Assembly (NCBI GenBank): GCA_030426085.1
Contig: JAUHYW010000066.1
Location: 1 to 60,741, forward strand
Direction: 5' to 3'
Origin: a bacterium
Lineage (GTDB): Bacteria > Myxococcota_A > Bradymonadia > UBA7976 > UBA1532
Length of the DNA stretch: 60,741 nt
The position numbers were made by a program, and so were the translations under genes. Shown piece after piece: positions 15,915-24,873 of the stretch. Below the pieces are notes generated by a model that ran no database searches, was not told where the DNA came from, and saw only the letters and a program-made list of their open reading frames with translations. The stretch's first letter is position 1. Every line of letters starts with the position of its first letter.

Positions 15915-18900
15915 TCAGTCGGAGTAGAGCGCCAGGATCTCCGGCGGGGTGGCGTAGGGGGTGCAGGCGCGGATCTCGTCGGCCAGCTCGGGCCAGTCAT
16001 TGCGGTCGAGGCAGGCCAGCGCCCGCGCGCGGTGCGCGGTCTGCTCGGCGGGGTCTTCGGTGCCGACCATCCAGCAGAGGTGCCAGAAGTAGGCCGCGAG
16101 CCAGTATTCGGGCGGGGTGCCATCGGCGAAGAAGGCATGCCAGCGCTCGCCGGGCGGCCACGCCCAGGTGGTCTGGAACTGCGCGAAGCCGAGGGCCAGG
16201 AGGAGGGCGTCGGTAGATGGGTGGGGGGCGAAGGATAGGAGTCGCTCGAAGAAGAGGTTGAGCCATCGGTTCTGGATGTTCATCGCTGCGATGAGCCCGG
16301 AGCGCGCTCGGTCGAAACCCGCTTCCGGGGACAGGCCCGCGCTCAGGCCCGCGTACCCATCCGCGATCACTTGATAGAGCGCGCGAGTAGCCTCAGAGGG
16401 CGTATCCATCGACCATGAGTCTGCCTTGGTGTCGGGGGCGAGCCGTTGGCCACGGCCCGACGGCTGCAGCGTCGCGAAGTATCCCGCAATGTCTCGCGCG
16501 AAGTATCGCGCGAAGTATCCCGCGAAGTATCCCGCGAAGTATCGCGCGAAGTATCCCGCGAAGTATCCCGCGAAGTATCCCGCGAAGTCTCGCGCGAAGT
16601 CTCGCGCGAAGTATCCCGCGAAGTATCCCGCGAAGTCTCGCGCGAAGTCTCGCGCGAAGTCTCCCGCGAAGTGTCGCGCGAAGTATCCCGCGAAGTGTCG
16701 CGCGAAGTCTCCCGCGAAGTCTCGCGCGAAGTCTCCCGCGAAGTCTCCCGCGAAGTCTCCCGCTTCACTCTCCCTCGCGGAGTGCCATGCCGGGCACAGC
16801 GCGGCGTCGACGCCCTCCGACGACTCGAATTGCCACCGCAGGCGCCCGGGCAGCCCTCGCAGGCGAGAGCCGGAGAGCCCCGCTCCGCGGCGCTGGCCTC
16901 GAAGCCGCTCGGCGCTGTCCGCCAGCCAGCGGCCCTGGTCACCCCGGCCCGTGAGGAGGCACAGCGCCATCGCCCCCCGGGCGTCGGTGGAGCCGGCGTG
17001 CAAGGCCATGAGCGCCGCCGCGGCGCTCGTCTCCATCGGCGTCGCCCGGGCCGCCGCCAGCACCGCTGAGCGCGGGGCCGCCTGCCAGGCCCGTCGGCCC
17101 CATGGATGGAGGGGCGAGAGCGGCAGCAGCGCCGCCAGCGCGGTCGGGTCGGGGTGGGCGCCCAGCGCCTCGGGGGGATCGACCGACGGGGGCGCCACCA
17201 GCGCCAGCGCCGCCAGCCGATCGCCCGTCAGCTCACGCCAGCCCTGGGCGAAGAGGGCGGCGACCGGCTCCCGATGGCGGCGCCCGAAGCGCAAGACGTC
17301 GCTCAGCAGGCGCCGGGCAATGCCCCAGGCACCGCGCCCGCCATCCGGGGCGCGGTCCAGCAGCGCGTTCAGGATCGCGCGCCGTCGGCCCGGGTCGAGG
17401 TCGACCTCGTCCCGCAGCATCCACAGCCCGAAGAGCGCGGCATCCCAGGTCGCTTCACCCCCGAGCAGGCCATCGACCACCGCGTCCATCAGCGCCCGCT
17501 GCTCGCCCTCGCTGCCCAGCATCAGCAGCAGCGTCTCCTGCCAGTGCGCCGCACCATGCAACTCCACCACCCGGGCGACGACCGCGTCCTCGCCCTCGGC
17601 CAGCTCGCGCTCCAGCAGCGCCCGGCCAGCGAGGAACTCCAGCAGCGACAGGTGCAGGAATCCGAACCGCCCCGGCGACTGCTCGACCAGCAGCCCGGTG
17701 CCCGCCGCCAGCCAGTGGGCGTAGGCCCGGGCGAGGCAGCCGGCGCTCGCGGCGTCTTCCGCGTAGGGCGCCACCAGCTCGGTCAGGTGCGCTTCGAGCT
17801 GATCCCGGGTGAGCACGATCTCTTCGCCATAGTCTCCGCTCCGCGCCTCCTGCATCCGCAGCGCCAGCTTCTGCAAGACCGCCCGCTGCCGCCCCGGATC
17901 CAGCCGAGTGTCGGGGAACTGCCGCCCGGTCGCCGCGGGCCATGTCTCCAGCAGCGTCTGCACGCACAGCCCGTACAGCTTGGCCCGCTCGCCGGGCAGC
18001 CGGGCGTGGTAGTGATGCACCAGCGCCAGCAGCGACGCCAGCAGCGGGTTGCGGGCCAGCTCCCGCGCCCGGGGCTCGGACGCCAGCGCCGCCTTCAGGT
18101 CCGCCTGCTGCCGCGCCCGCCGGGCCGGATCGTCCGGCTCGGCGACGGCGTAGTACCGCTCGACGAACTCATCCAGTTGCCCGTCGGTGAACGGCGCCAG
18201 CCGCACATGCGCGAAGACCTCCTCCGAGACCGGCGCCTCGCTGTACCCGGTGATCCGGCTCGTGGCGAACACCGGCGTCTGCGGGAAGCGATCGGCCAGC
18301 CCGGCGATCATCGCCGACACCCGCTCCCGCTGGCTCGGCTCGGCCACCTCGTCCAGGCCGTCGATCAGCAGCATCGCCCGCCCGGGCGCCGCGCACAGCG
18401 CCACCAACTGCGCCGGATCCAGCTTCACCGCCAGGATGGCCCCGATCTCCCGGGCGGCGAAGTCGAGCAGCGGCGGCCGGTCCTGCGCCAGCAGGTACTC
18501 CCGCAGCGTGATCAGGATCGGCGCCCGCCCCGCCTCGGCGGCCCGCGCCGCCAGGTAGCGGCACAGCGTGGTCTTGCCGCTGCCCGGGTCGCCCAGCACG
18601 ACGACCCGCCTGGGCTGCGCGGCGAACAGCGCCGCCTCCACCGCCTTCAGCCGCACGACCCGCTGCTCGTCGACCTCCTCGGGGGTGAAGGCATGCCGCT
18701 CGATGTCTCGCCCGAAGGCGTCCACCTCGAAGTCCAGCGGCACGAACAGATCGGTCAAGTCATACCGCGGCTTGCGCCCGGCGTGCGGCCGACCGATGAA
18801 GCCCACCCCCACCGATCGCTGGCGCACCGCCCGCGCGATCCGGGCGGCGAGCCCTTCCCCCGCGCCCTGGCTCGCCGCGGGGACCGCGGGCAGCCGGAGC

Positions 18901-20360
18901 GGCAGCGTCAGCTCGCTGCCTTCGGGGGTGACCCCGGCGTCCGGGTGCCAGAACCCACCATCGCGCGCGCTGTAGGTGAAGAAGACCAGCCGCAGCGCGC
19001 CGGCCACCGGGTCGAAGCGCGCCGCGTGGCATTGGTGATGCCAGCCCGTCCCGGCGTAGGCCGCGCCCGCCGCGCTGATCACGACGCGATCCCGCCCCTT
19101 GACCCGCAGCTCGCCCTCGGTGTCGTGCAGGTGCCCGTGCAGCACCAGATCGGCCTCCCGCCGCAAGAGCCCGGTCACCGCCGCCCGCTCGGCGTCGTGC
19201 AGCCACTCGAGCGGGTGGTGCAGCAGCACCAGCCTGAGCTGCGCCCCGCCCTGCTTCAGCTCGTCCAGCGCGATGCGCACCTGCCGCTCGCCGAGCACGA
19301 TGCGCCCCGGCGCGTCCTCGTCCGGGCCGCAGGTCCAGGCCGAGCACAGCGAGGCCACCCCCACCTCGACCCCGCCCACCGGGAACTGGTCGGTGCGGAA
19401 CGGGCGGTCGGGCGTCACCCCCCGGGCCGCGCCGAGCAGCCGGGTTGTGAAGTGGCAGTACTCATCCAGCCGCTCGCCATACATCCGCAGATCGTCGACC
19501 TGCTGCGGATCCCAGATCTGGCCGACCTCGCCCCGGAAGGCTTCGCCGCTCAGGCCGAGCACGGCGCTCTGATCCCTCCGCACCATGCGCCCGATGGCTC
19601 GGCGATCGACGTCGTGGTTGCCCGGCGCGAGGAACAGGCGCTCCCGAGGGTCGAGCTTCACCGCCCGCATCAGCTCGACGAAGAAGTGATGCGCCGCCGC
19701 GTACTGCCCCGCCCCGCCGCTGTAGGCGAAGTCCCCGGTCCCGCAGACGAAGTCCGGCGCGATGCCCGCCTCGCCGAGCAGCCCCGGCAGGTCGCGCACG
19801 AGGCTCTCGCTCACCACGTCCTGCCGCCAGTCGTCATCCCCCCGCAGGTGGATGTCGCTGATGTGCAGCCACTGAATGGGCGCAGCCGGACCTGCGATGA
19901 GACCATCTCGCCCTTCACCGAAGTGGAGCACGGGGCGCATCAGCGCCCACAGGTCGGGGGCCCGCCGGCTGCCGATGCGATGAAGGTCTTCGGGCCCGGC
20001 GAGCACGATGAACAGCCCGTCGGGCAAGAGATCCCGCTGCTGGTTCAGCGCCGACAGCGCGCCCTGCCATGCGGCCTCGATCGCCTCGTCGGGGGCGGCC
20101 TCCAGCCAGATCACCGGGAGCGCGCCCGGCGCTGCGTCGGGCCGGGCATGAGGCTCGACGACGCGCTCGATGTGCGCGTTGAGTCCGATGGCATGCACCG
20201 CCCGCGCGCGCCCCTCGAGCCGGCGGCGCACCTCGCGTCGCGTCTCCTCGCTGTCGCTGAGCACGAGCGCCCAGCCTCGCCGACGCGCGAGTCGATACTC
20301 GGCGACGAGGCGCTGCCACGCCCGCTCGCCGCTCCGGTCGAAGGTCGAATCGGCGCTCAC
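15915..20360 (-). CDS. metallophosphoesterase-NACHT STAND NTPase with tetrapeptide repeat array
   Basis: 1481 residues from a GTG overlapping the upstream stop (GTGA). Residues about 1-150 are an unassigned domain. About 160-480 is a calcineurin-like metallophosphoesterase with all metal motifs: DIHLRGD, GTGDFAYSG, APGNHDVD, LLHHPLEW and HGHLHD. About 580-760 is a NACHT NTPase: P-loop GDPGSGKTT, Walker B LLIDGLDEVAEP, and sensor-like FATSRITGYS. About 770-1190 is helical, typical of STAND sensor arms. Residues about 1200-1296 are 24 tandem tetrapeptides [DYH]FA[GR]. The last about 185 residues are Trp-rich helices. STAND NTPases oligomerise upon ligand binding and switch on a fused effector; here the effector would be the phosphoesterase (nuclease or nucleotide hydrolase). 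Defence or regulated cell death is inferred. Confidence 0.75.
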   Translation of the reverse strand: MSADSTFDRSGERAWQRLVAEYRLARRRGWALVLSDSEETRREVRRRLEGRARAVHAIGLNAHIERVVEPHARPDAAPGALPVIWLEAAPDEAIEAAWQGALSALNQQRDLLPDGLFIVLAGPEDLHRIGSRRAPDLWALMRPVLHFGEGRDGLIAGPAAPIQWLHISDIHLRGDDDWRQDVVSESLVRDLPGLLGEAGIAPDFVCGTGDFAYSGGAGQYAAAHHFFVELMRAVKLDPRERLFLAPGNHDVDRRAIGRMVRRDQSAVLGLSGEAFRGEVGQIWDPQQVDDLRMYGERLDEYCHFTTRLLGAARGVTPDRPFRTDQFPVGGVEVGVASLCSAWTCGPDEDAPGRIVLGERQVRIALDELKQGGAQLRLVLLHHPLEWLHDAERAAVTGLLRREADLVLHGHLHDTEGELRVKGRDRVVISAAGAAYAGTGWHHQCHAARFDPVAGALRLVFFTYSARDGGFWHPDAGVTPEGSELTLPLRLPAVPAASQGAGEGLAARIARAVRQRSVGVGFIGRPHAGRKPRYDLTDLFVPLDFEVDAFGRDIERHAFTPEEVDEQRVVRLKAVEAALFAAQPRRVVVLGDPGSGKTTLCRYLAARAAEAGRAPILITLREYLLAQDRPPLLDFAAREIGAILAVKLDPAQLVALCAAPGRAMLLIDGLDEVAEPSQRERVSAMIAGLADRFPQTPVFATSRITGYSEAPVSEEVFAHVRLAPFTDGQLDEFVERYYAVAEPDDPARRARQQADLKAALASEPRARELARNPLLASLLALVHHYHARLPGERAKLYGLCVQTLLETWPAATGRQFPDTRLDPGRQRAVLQKLALRMQEARSGDYGEEIVLTRDQLEAHLTELVAPYAEDAASAGCLARAYAHWLAAGTGLLVEQSPGRFGFLHLSLLEFLAGRALLERELAEGEDAVVARVVELHGAAHWQETLLLMLGSEGEQRALMDAVVDGLLGGEATWDAALFGLWMLRDEVDLDPGRRRAILNALLDRAPDGGRGAWGIARRLLSDVLRFGRRHREPVAALFAQGWRELTGDRLAALALVAPPSVDPPEALGAHPDPTALAALLPLSPLHPWGRRAWQAAPRSAVLAAARATPMETSAAAALMALHAGSTDARGAMALCLLTGRGDQGRWLADSAERLRGQRRGAGLSGSRLRGLPGRLRWQFESSEGVDAALCPAWHSARESEAGDFAGDFAGDFARDFAGDFARHFAGYFARHFAGDFARDFARDFAGYFAGYFARDFARDFAGYFAGYFAGYFARYFAGYFAGYFARYFARDIAGYFATLQPSGRGQRLAPDTKADSWSMDTPSEATRALYQVIADGYAGLSAGLSPEAGFDRARSGLIAAMNIQNRWLNLFFERLLSFAPHPSTDALLLALGFAQFQTTWAWPPGERWHAFFADGTPPEYWLAAYFWHLCWMVGTEDPAEQTAHRARALACLDRNDWPELADEIRACTPYATPPEILALYSD
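16474..16761 (-). repeat. 24 x 12-bp tandem repeat encoding [DYH]FA[GR]
   Basis: Twenty-four contiguous 12-base units, plus-strand form GCGAAGTNTCSC, with only the unit at 16486 changed elsewhere. Variation falls at two positions: A/C/G at base 8 and C/G at base 11. In the coding frame these are first codon positions, giving Tyr/Asp/His and Gly/Arg. The unit has no stop in any of six frames, so long antisense reading frames over it are artefacts. Confidence 0.9.
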
Positions 20361-21721
20361 GGGCCCTCGCCGTCGAGCCGCTCCAGGATCAGCGGGTGCA
20401 CGTCGTACCACGCCTCGCCGTTGGCGTAGCAGAGCACCAGGTGCTGGTCCATCGCGCCGGCCAGCTCGGGCAGCTCGTCCCGGTCGAACGCGTCGATGCG
20501 GTTCGCCTCGCGGATGCGATTCAGCAGAGCCCGGGTCTCGCGGAACAGGATGCCGCTGCGCCCATCGCGATAGACCCGGATGGCGTCTTCGACCGCGTCG
20601 GCGTCCAGCGGCAACCCATCACTGAACGAGAGCCCGGTCGCCAGCAGCTCGCGCACGAGGTGGAAGAGGTCGCGCACGTGCCCGCCCGACGCCTGGACCA
20701 GCCGCCCCACGCAGCGATCGCGGTCGTCGCCGAACAGCGCGGCGAGGTCGATCCGCCGCGCGAGCACGGTGGTCATCGCCGCGATGCCCGGGGCGTGCGG
20801 GGCCCTGCCGTGCGCCGCCCCCTGGTGCACCTTGACGCTGGGCAGCACGAACATGCGCCCCCCGTAGCGATCGGCCATGTTCTTGTTCAGGAACCCGAAG
20901 TACGGCGGCACCGTGTAGATGACATGGCACGGCAGCGCGAGCAGCCGATACTGGTCGGCGAAGAGCGAAGCCATGGCATGGTACACATCGCCGATGCGAT
21001 CGATGGGTGCGTAGTACTTGTCGAGGTCGTCGACGAGCACCGCGAGCTGGCGCGGCGCGATCGACGCGTTGACCTCGCGCACGATGTCGTGCAGGAAGCC
21101 CCGCAGCTCGTCGGGGCGCTGCTCGAGCAGCGACGTCACCTTCGTGCGGAAGGTGCCCCCCTTGCGCAGCGCGCCCCGGATCTGGACGACGCCCAGGTTC
21201 CAGGTGATGTCGGGCGACTTCGAGACCTGCGCTTGCAGGAAATCCGAGATGCGATCCCAGATGCGGGCGAAGCTCTCGATCCCCAGGACCTCGGCCGCCT
21301 GCTCGCCGATGCCCGCCGCGAGCACCAGCGCCAGCTCTTCGGGGGTGAGGGCGTCGCTCAGGTGGTGATAGCTGCGCGCGCGCACCCTCAGGATCGAGAA
21401 GTTGTGCCGGCCCAGCTCGGCGGCGAGCTGGCTCAGCTCGGTCGTCTTGCCGGTGCCCCGGAAGCCGCTGAACAGGTACGCCCCCCGGACGACCTCCTCC
21501 GAGGCCCCGCGCGGGCGGCGGGCCGTGAGCCGGATCGCGCTCGCGAGCTGCTTGACCACGGGCTTGCCCCGCAAGCGCAGCGGCTCGCCCCGCCCATCGG
21601 GGCCGCGCCACGCGTCGAAGTCCACGTAGGCCGGGGTCTCCCCGCGGCTCAGGTCGAGCGGCCGGTCCGGGTCGCAGGCGTGGTACCACTCGGAGAGGCG
21701 GGCTTCGGCGCGTTCGTCCAC
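20357..21721 (-). CDS. AAA/STAND-type P-loop ATPase, partner of the NACHT protein
   Basis: 454 residues. P-loop GFRGTGKTT near residue 86, Walker B LAVLVDDLDKYY near 220, and a sensor-like HVIYTVPPYFG segment place it among ORC/STAND-like ATPases. The C-terminal DQHLVLCYANGEAWYDVHPLILERL region looks like a winged helix. The GTG at 21721 was chosen because GAGGAG lies 7 bases upstream; an ATG at 21748 would add nine residues with a weaker site. The stop overlaps the GTG of the metallophosphoesterase-NACHT gene, so the two are translated together and probably work together, for example as sensor and effector. TACGAT at about 21744-21749 (minus strand) may be a -10 element. Confidence 0.7.
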   Translation of the reverse strand: MDERAEARLSEWYHACDPDRPLDLSRGETPAYVDFDAWRGPDGRGEPLRLRGKPVVKQLASAIRLTARRPRGASEEVVRGAYLFSGFRGTGKTTELSQLAAELGRHNFSILRVRARSYHHLSDALTPEELALVLAAGIGEQAAEVLGIESFARIWDRISDFLQAQVSKSPDITWNLGVVQIRGALRKGGTFRTKVTSLLEQRPDELRGFLHDIVREVNASIAPRQLAVLVDDLDKYYAPIDRIGDVYHAMASLFADQYRLLALPCHVIYTVPPYFGFLNKNMADRYGGRMFVLPSVKVHQGAAHGRAPHAPGIAAMTTVLARRIDLAALFGDDRDRCVGRLVQASGGHVRDLFHLVRELLATGLSFSDGLPLDADAVEDAIRVYRDGRSGILFRETRALLNRIREANRIDAFDRDELPELAGAMDQHLVLCYANGEAWYDVHPLILERLDGEGP

Positions 21722-21868
21722 GGGGTCTCCTCGTCGATTCGGCTGCATCGTACCGGCTCCGCCGGCGGGGCTCTACACCCCTGCCGCAGCGCGGCCGACC
21801 CCCACCGACACCGCCCTCCCACCCGCGGCCCATTCGCCCTGACGCGTGAGACGGCGGGCAGAACCGAA

Positions 21869-21928
21869 GCAGAAAATCACCTCATCAGAATCGCTCCAAC
21901 CGCCCGGATTTCTTTCACTTTTTTCTGC
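21869..21928. promoter_or_regulatory. AT-richer intergenic block with inverted repeat
   Basis: In the 290-base gap between the ATPase gene and the discoidin-like gene the base composition drops sharply towards AT. GCAGAAAA at 21869 and TTTTCTGC at 21921 form an 8-bp inverted repeat about 44 bases apart. It may hold the promoter or an operator of the secreted protein gene that starts at 22012; no clean -35/-10 pair was found. Confidence 0.3.
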
Positions 21929-22011
21929 GGACCCGGGCGGCGCCCATCGCAGGGGCAGACAGAACGGCAAGCAGCCACACACTCGAACGACCCCAGACAC
22001 CGGAGAGCCTC

Positions 22012-24174
22012 ATGCGCCCCTTCACCCCCTTCGTCCGCCCCCTCACCGCCGCCGCCCTGACCGCCGCCGCCGGTCTGGCATCCGCCGCCCACGCCGCCGA
22101 GCCCATCGGCGAGACCGGGCGGATCACCCTCGGCGACACCGTCGACAGCGGCGTCTCCGAGACGGTGACCCTGCGCAACAGCTACACCGACCCGGTCGTC
22201 GTCGCCTTCATCAACACCCGCAACGGCGATCAGTCGGTGCAGGTGCGGGTGTCGGACGTCACCGGCAGCAGCTTCGTGATCTTCATGGAGGAGCCCGACG
22301 GGCAGGGGCACAACCCGGAGTCGGTCAGCTACGTCGTGATGGAGCGGGGCAGCCACTTCCTCGCCGACGGGCGCAAGGTCGAGGCGGGGTCGGTCGACAC
22401 CGCGACCACCCACCGCGGGGCCAGCGGCTTCGCCGGCGACGGGGTGAGCTTCTCCGCCGGCTTCGACGGGGCCCCGGCGGTGCTGCACGGGCTCAACAGC
22501 TACGCCAACGGCGACTTCATGGCCTCGATGGCCACCGCGGTCGACGCCGACGGCTTCGAGATCGGGCTCGAGGCGGCCGAGACCGGGGCCGCCGCCGCGG
22601 TCGAGACGGTCGCCTGGATCGCGTTCGAGCCCGGCGAAGGCACCCTGGACGGGTCGCCGTACTTCATCGGAGCGGGCGCCGACGGCAGCAACGACGGGGT
22701 CGGCCAGGGGCCGCATGCCATCGCCTTCGCTGGCTTCGACGCCGCCCCGGATGTCATCGCCTCGGTGCTCGGTACCCACGGCGTCGATGGCGCGTGGGCC
22801 CGGGGCGCGGGGCAGTTCGACGCGGGCGGCCAGACGGTCTACGCCGAGGAGGACCAGATCAGGGACAGCGAGCGGGGGCACGCCGACGAGCCCATCGCCT
22901 ACGTCGCCTTCGCGGCCGACACCGACCTCGTCGCCGCCGAGGGGCACCTGAAGTGGCGCCTGCGCAACGCGGCCGACCCGTCGAGCGGCGGCAACTGGGC
23001 CATCCGCGACCTGGCCTTCTGCGCCGACGCGGCCTGCGCCGATCCCCTGAGCGGCGTTGCCTTCGACAGCGGCAACGCCTTCGACTGGGCCCCGGTCGAC
23101 GACGCCTTCGACGGCGACGCGGGCACCTTCTGGAAGACCCACGGCGTCGACCCGGGCAACACGTACATCGGCCTGGAGCTCGACCGCCCGGCGGTGGTGC
23201 AGGGCATTGACCTCGACGCGGACAACGTCGTCTACACCCCCGGGGCCTACTACGTGGAGTACTACGACGCCGACGCCGCCGCGTGGGTCGTCGCCGACTA
23301 CCTGATGGGCGCCGGCGACCTCGACGCCGCGGTGAGCCTGCGCGAGCGGTTCCCCACGGCGTGGCGACTGCGCAACGCGGTCGAGTCCCACAACGGCAGC
23401 AACTGGGCGCTGCGCGAGCTGACCTTCTGCGCCGACGCGGCCTGCGCCGAGGGGCTGAGCGGCGCGGCGTTCGACAGCGGCCACGCCTTCGACTGGGCGC
23501 CGGTGGAGAACGCCTTCGACGGGGACACCGGCACCTTCTGGAAGACGACCGGCTCGGCGGCGGGCGAGGTCTACATCGGCCAGTCGTTCGACGCGGTGAC
23601 CGAGGTCGGCGGGCTGTACCTGCGCACCGACAACATCGTCTACACCGTCGATGAGGTGCTGGTGGAGTACTACGACGCCGTCGCCGAGGCGTGGGTCACC
23701 GCCGACTACCTCACCGGCTTCGACGGCAGCGCCGACGACACCCGGGCGGTGACCGTGCGCGACCGGTTCCCGGTCTCGTGGCGGCTGCGCAACGCGGTCG
23801 AGTCCCACAACGGCAGCAACTGGGCGCTGCGCGAGCTGACCTTCTGCGCCGACGCGGCCTGCGCCGAGGGGCTGAGCGGCGAGGCGTTCGACAGCGGGCA
23901 CGCCTTCGACTGGGCCCCGGTGGAGCAGGCGTTCGACGGGGACAGCGGCACCTTCTGGAAGACGACCGGCTCGGCGGCGGGTGAGGTCTACCTCGGCCAG
24001 GACTTCGCCGGCGTCACCGAGGTCGGCGGGCTGTACCTGCGCACCGACAACATCGTCTACACCGTCGACGAGGTGCTGGTGGAGTACTACGACATCGTCA
24101 GCGGGGGCTGGGTGACCGCGGCCTCGCTGGCGGGCTTCGCCGGCAGCGCCGACCACACCATCGGCCTCGACTGA
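22012..24174 (+). CDS. secreted lectin-like/discoidin-like repeat protein
   Basis: 720 residues with a signal peptide (LTAAAGLASAAHA, then AEPIG). Residues about 30-290 resemble H-type-lectin-like beta domains (TDPVVVAFINTRNGD, YVVMERGSHFLADG). Three copies of a discoidin (F5/8 type C-like) domain of about 136-139 residues follow, each with WRLRNA, a CADAAC pair, FDGDxGTFWK and VEYYD. Copies two and three are nearly identical in DNA. Such domains bind carbohydrates or cell surfaces; the protein is probably extracellular and involved in adhesion or self-recognition. The gene ends 20 bases before a strong hairpin. Confidence 0.65.
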   Translation: MRPFTPFVRPLTAAALTAAAGLASAAHAAEPIGETGRITLGDTVDSGVSETVTLRNSYTDPVVVAFINTRNGDQSVQVRVSDVTGSSFVIFMEEPDGQGHNPESVSYVVMERGSHFLADGRKVEAGSVDTATTHRGASGFAGDGVSFSAGFDGAPAVLHGLNSYANGDFMASMATAVDADGFEIGLEAAETGAAAAVETVAWIAFEPGEGTLDGSPYFIGAGADGSNDGVGQGPHAIAFAGFDAAPDVIASVLGTHGVDGAWARGAGQFDAGGQTVYAEEDQIRDSERGHADEPIAYVAFAADTDLVAAEGHLKWRLRNAADPSSGGNWAIRDLAFCADAACADPLSGVAFDSGNAFDWAPVDDAFDGDAGTFWKTHGVDPGNTYIGLELDRPAVVQGIDLDADNVVYTPGAYYVEYYDADAAAWVVADYLMGAGDLDAAVSLRERFPTAWRLRNAVESHNGSNWALRELTFCADAACAEGLSGAAFDSGHAFDWAPVENAFDGDTGTFWKTTGSAAGEVYIGQSFDAVTEVGGLYLRTDNIVYTVDEVLVEYYDAVAEAWVTADYLTGFDGSADDTRAVTVRDRFPVSWRLRNAVESHNGSNWALRELTFCADAACAEGLSGEAFDSGHAFDWAPVEQAFDGDSGTFWKTTGSAAGEVYLGQDFAGVTEVGGLYLRTDNIVYTVDEVLVEYYDIVSGGWVTAASLAGFAGSADHTIGLD
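22950..24170 (+). repeat. three tandem discoidin-like coding repeats
   Basis: Landmark CGCAACGCGG starts at 22963, 23371 and 23788, giving periods of 408 and 417 bases. The second and third copies match almost base for base over long stretches, pointing to recent duplication or gene conversion. Confidence 0.85.
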
Positions 24175-24194
24175 GCCGCCTCGGCGCCCGATCG

Positions 24195-24223
24195 CGACCC
24201 CGCGCCTGCCCGGCGCGGGGTCG
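24195..24223. terminator. bidirectional hairpin terminator
   Basis: A perfect 12-bp stem (arm CGACCCCGCGCC) with loop TGCCC lies between the converging genes ending at 24174 and 24242. There is only a short T run (GTTT) after it, as is usual in GC-rich genomes. Confidence 0.65.
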
Positions 24224-24241
24224 TCGCGTTTCGGCGCCCGG

Positions 24242-24829
24242 TCAGCGCCGCCGGGCCCACTTCAGCAGACCCTCGATGTTGGCCTGGATCGCCCGCGAGG
24301 CCCCGGCGTCGGCCCCCTTGGTCAGCGCGGCGAACTTCAGCCGGCCGACGTCGCTCTTCTTGGGGGCGCTGCTCAGCGCGTAGGCCAGCGCGTCGGGGCG
24401 CACCAGCCACGCGCCGTCGTTGTACTCCGAGCGCACGCCGTCCTTGCTGCTCAGCCGCTCGGACGCCGGGTGCAGGTACCACGCGAGCACCTGCCAGCCG
24501 TCGCGCTCGCCGAGGTCCTCGAGCACCAGCTCGTGGTGCAGGCGGCCGATGACCGGGATCTTGACCGCCTGATAGAAGCGCACGGCGGCGGGGGGCTCGA
24601 AGGCGGGGTCGTCGACGCTGCGGCACTGCTCGACGAAGTCGATGTTGCCCACGTAATGGTCGACGTCCATGACCCGGGCGACGACCTGCTCGACGTCGAC
24701 CGCGGTGGGCAGGACGCCGACGCCCTCCTTGGTGGACTTGCCGGCGTGCTGCCACGCCGAGAAGGCGAAGCGGCCGCCGGGGGACGGCAGGTTGCGGAAG
24801 ACGCGGTCGACGAATGCCTTGCTGCTCAT
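24242..24829 (-). CDS. SRPBCC/START-like protein
   Basis: 195 residues without signal peptide. The N terminus has VFRNLPSPGGRFAFSAWQHAG, the centre ARVMDVDHYVGNIDFVEQCR, then alternating strands VRFYQAVKIPVIGRLHHELVLEDL and WYLHPASERLSSKDGVRSEYNDGAW, and a C-terminal helix. The strand pattern with a long last helix suggests a START/SRPBCC ligand-binding fold, as in polyketide cyclase-like proteins; no catalytic residues can be claimed. GGAGGTG lies 5 bases before the ATG. It is 44 bases downstream of the VWA gene and may be in its operon. Confidence 0.5.
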   Translation of the reverse strand: MSSKAFVDRVFRNLPSPGGRFAFSAWQHAGKSTKEGVGVLPTAVDVEQVVARVMDVDHYVGNIDFVEQCRSVDDPAFEPPAAVRFYQAVKIPVIGRLHHELVLEDLGERDGWQVLAWYLHPASERLSSKDGVRSEYNDGAWLVRPDALAYALSSAPKKSDVGRLKFAALTKGADAGASRAIQANIEGLLKWARRR

Positions 24830-24873
24830 GCTGACACCTCCGATGGGGCGGCAGCATACCGCATCCGGCGCCG

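Noticed and set aside
16415-17069. Plus-strand frames reading REVS or AKYP repeats
   Set aside because: The 12-bp unit has no stop in any frame, so all six frames are open there. Only the NACHT frame continues into folded domains on both sides.
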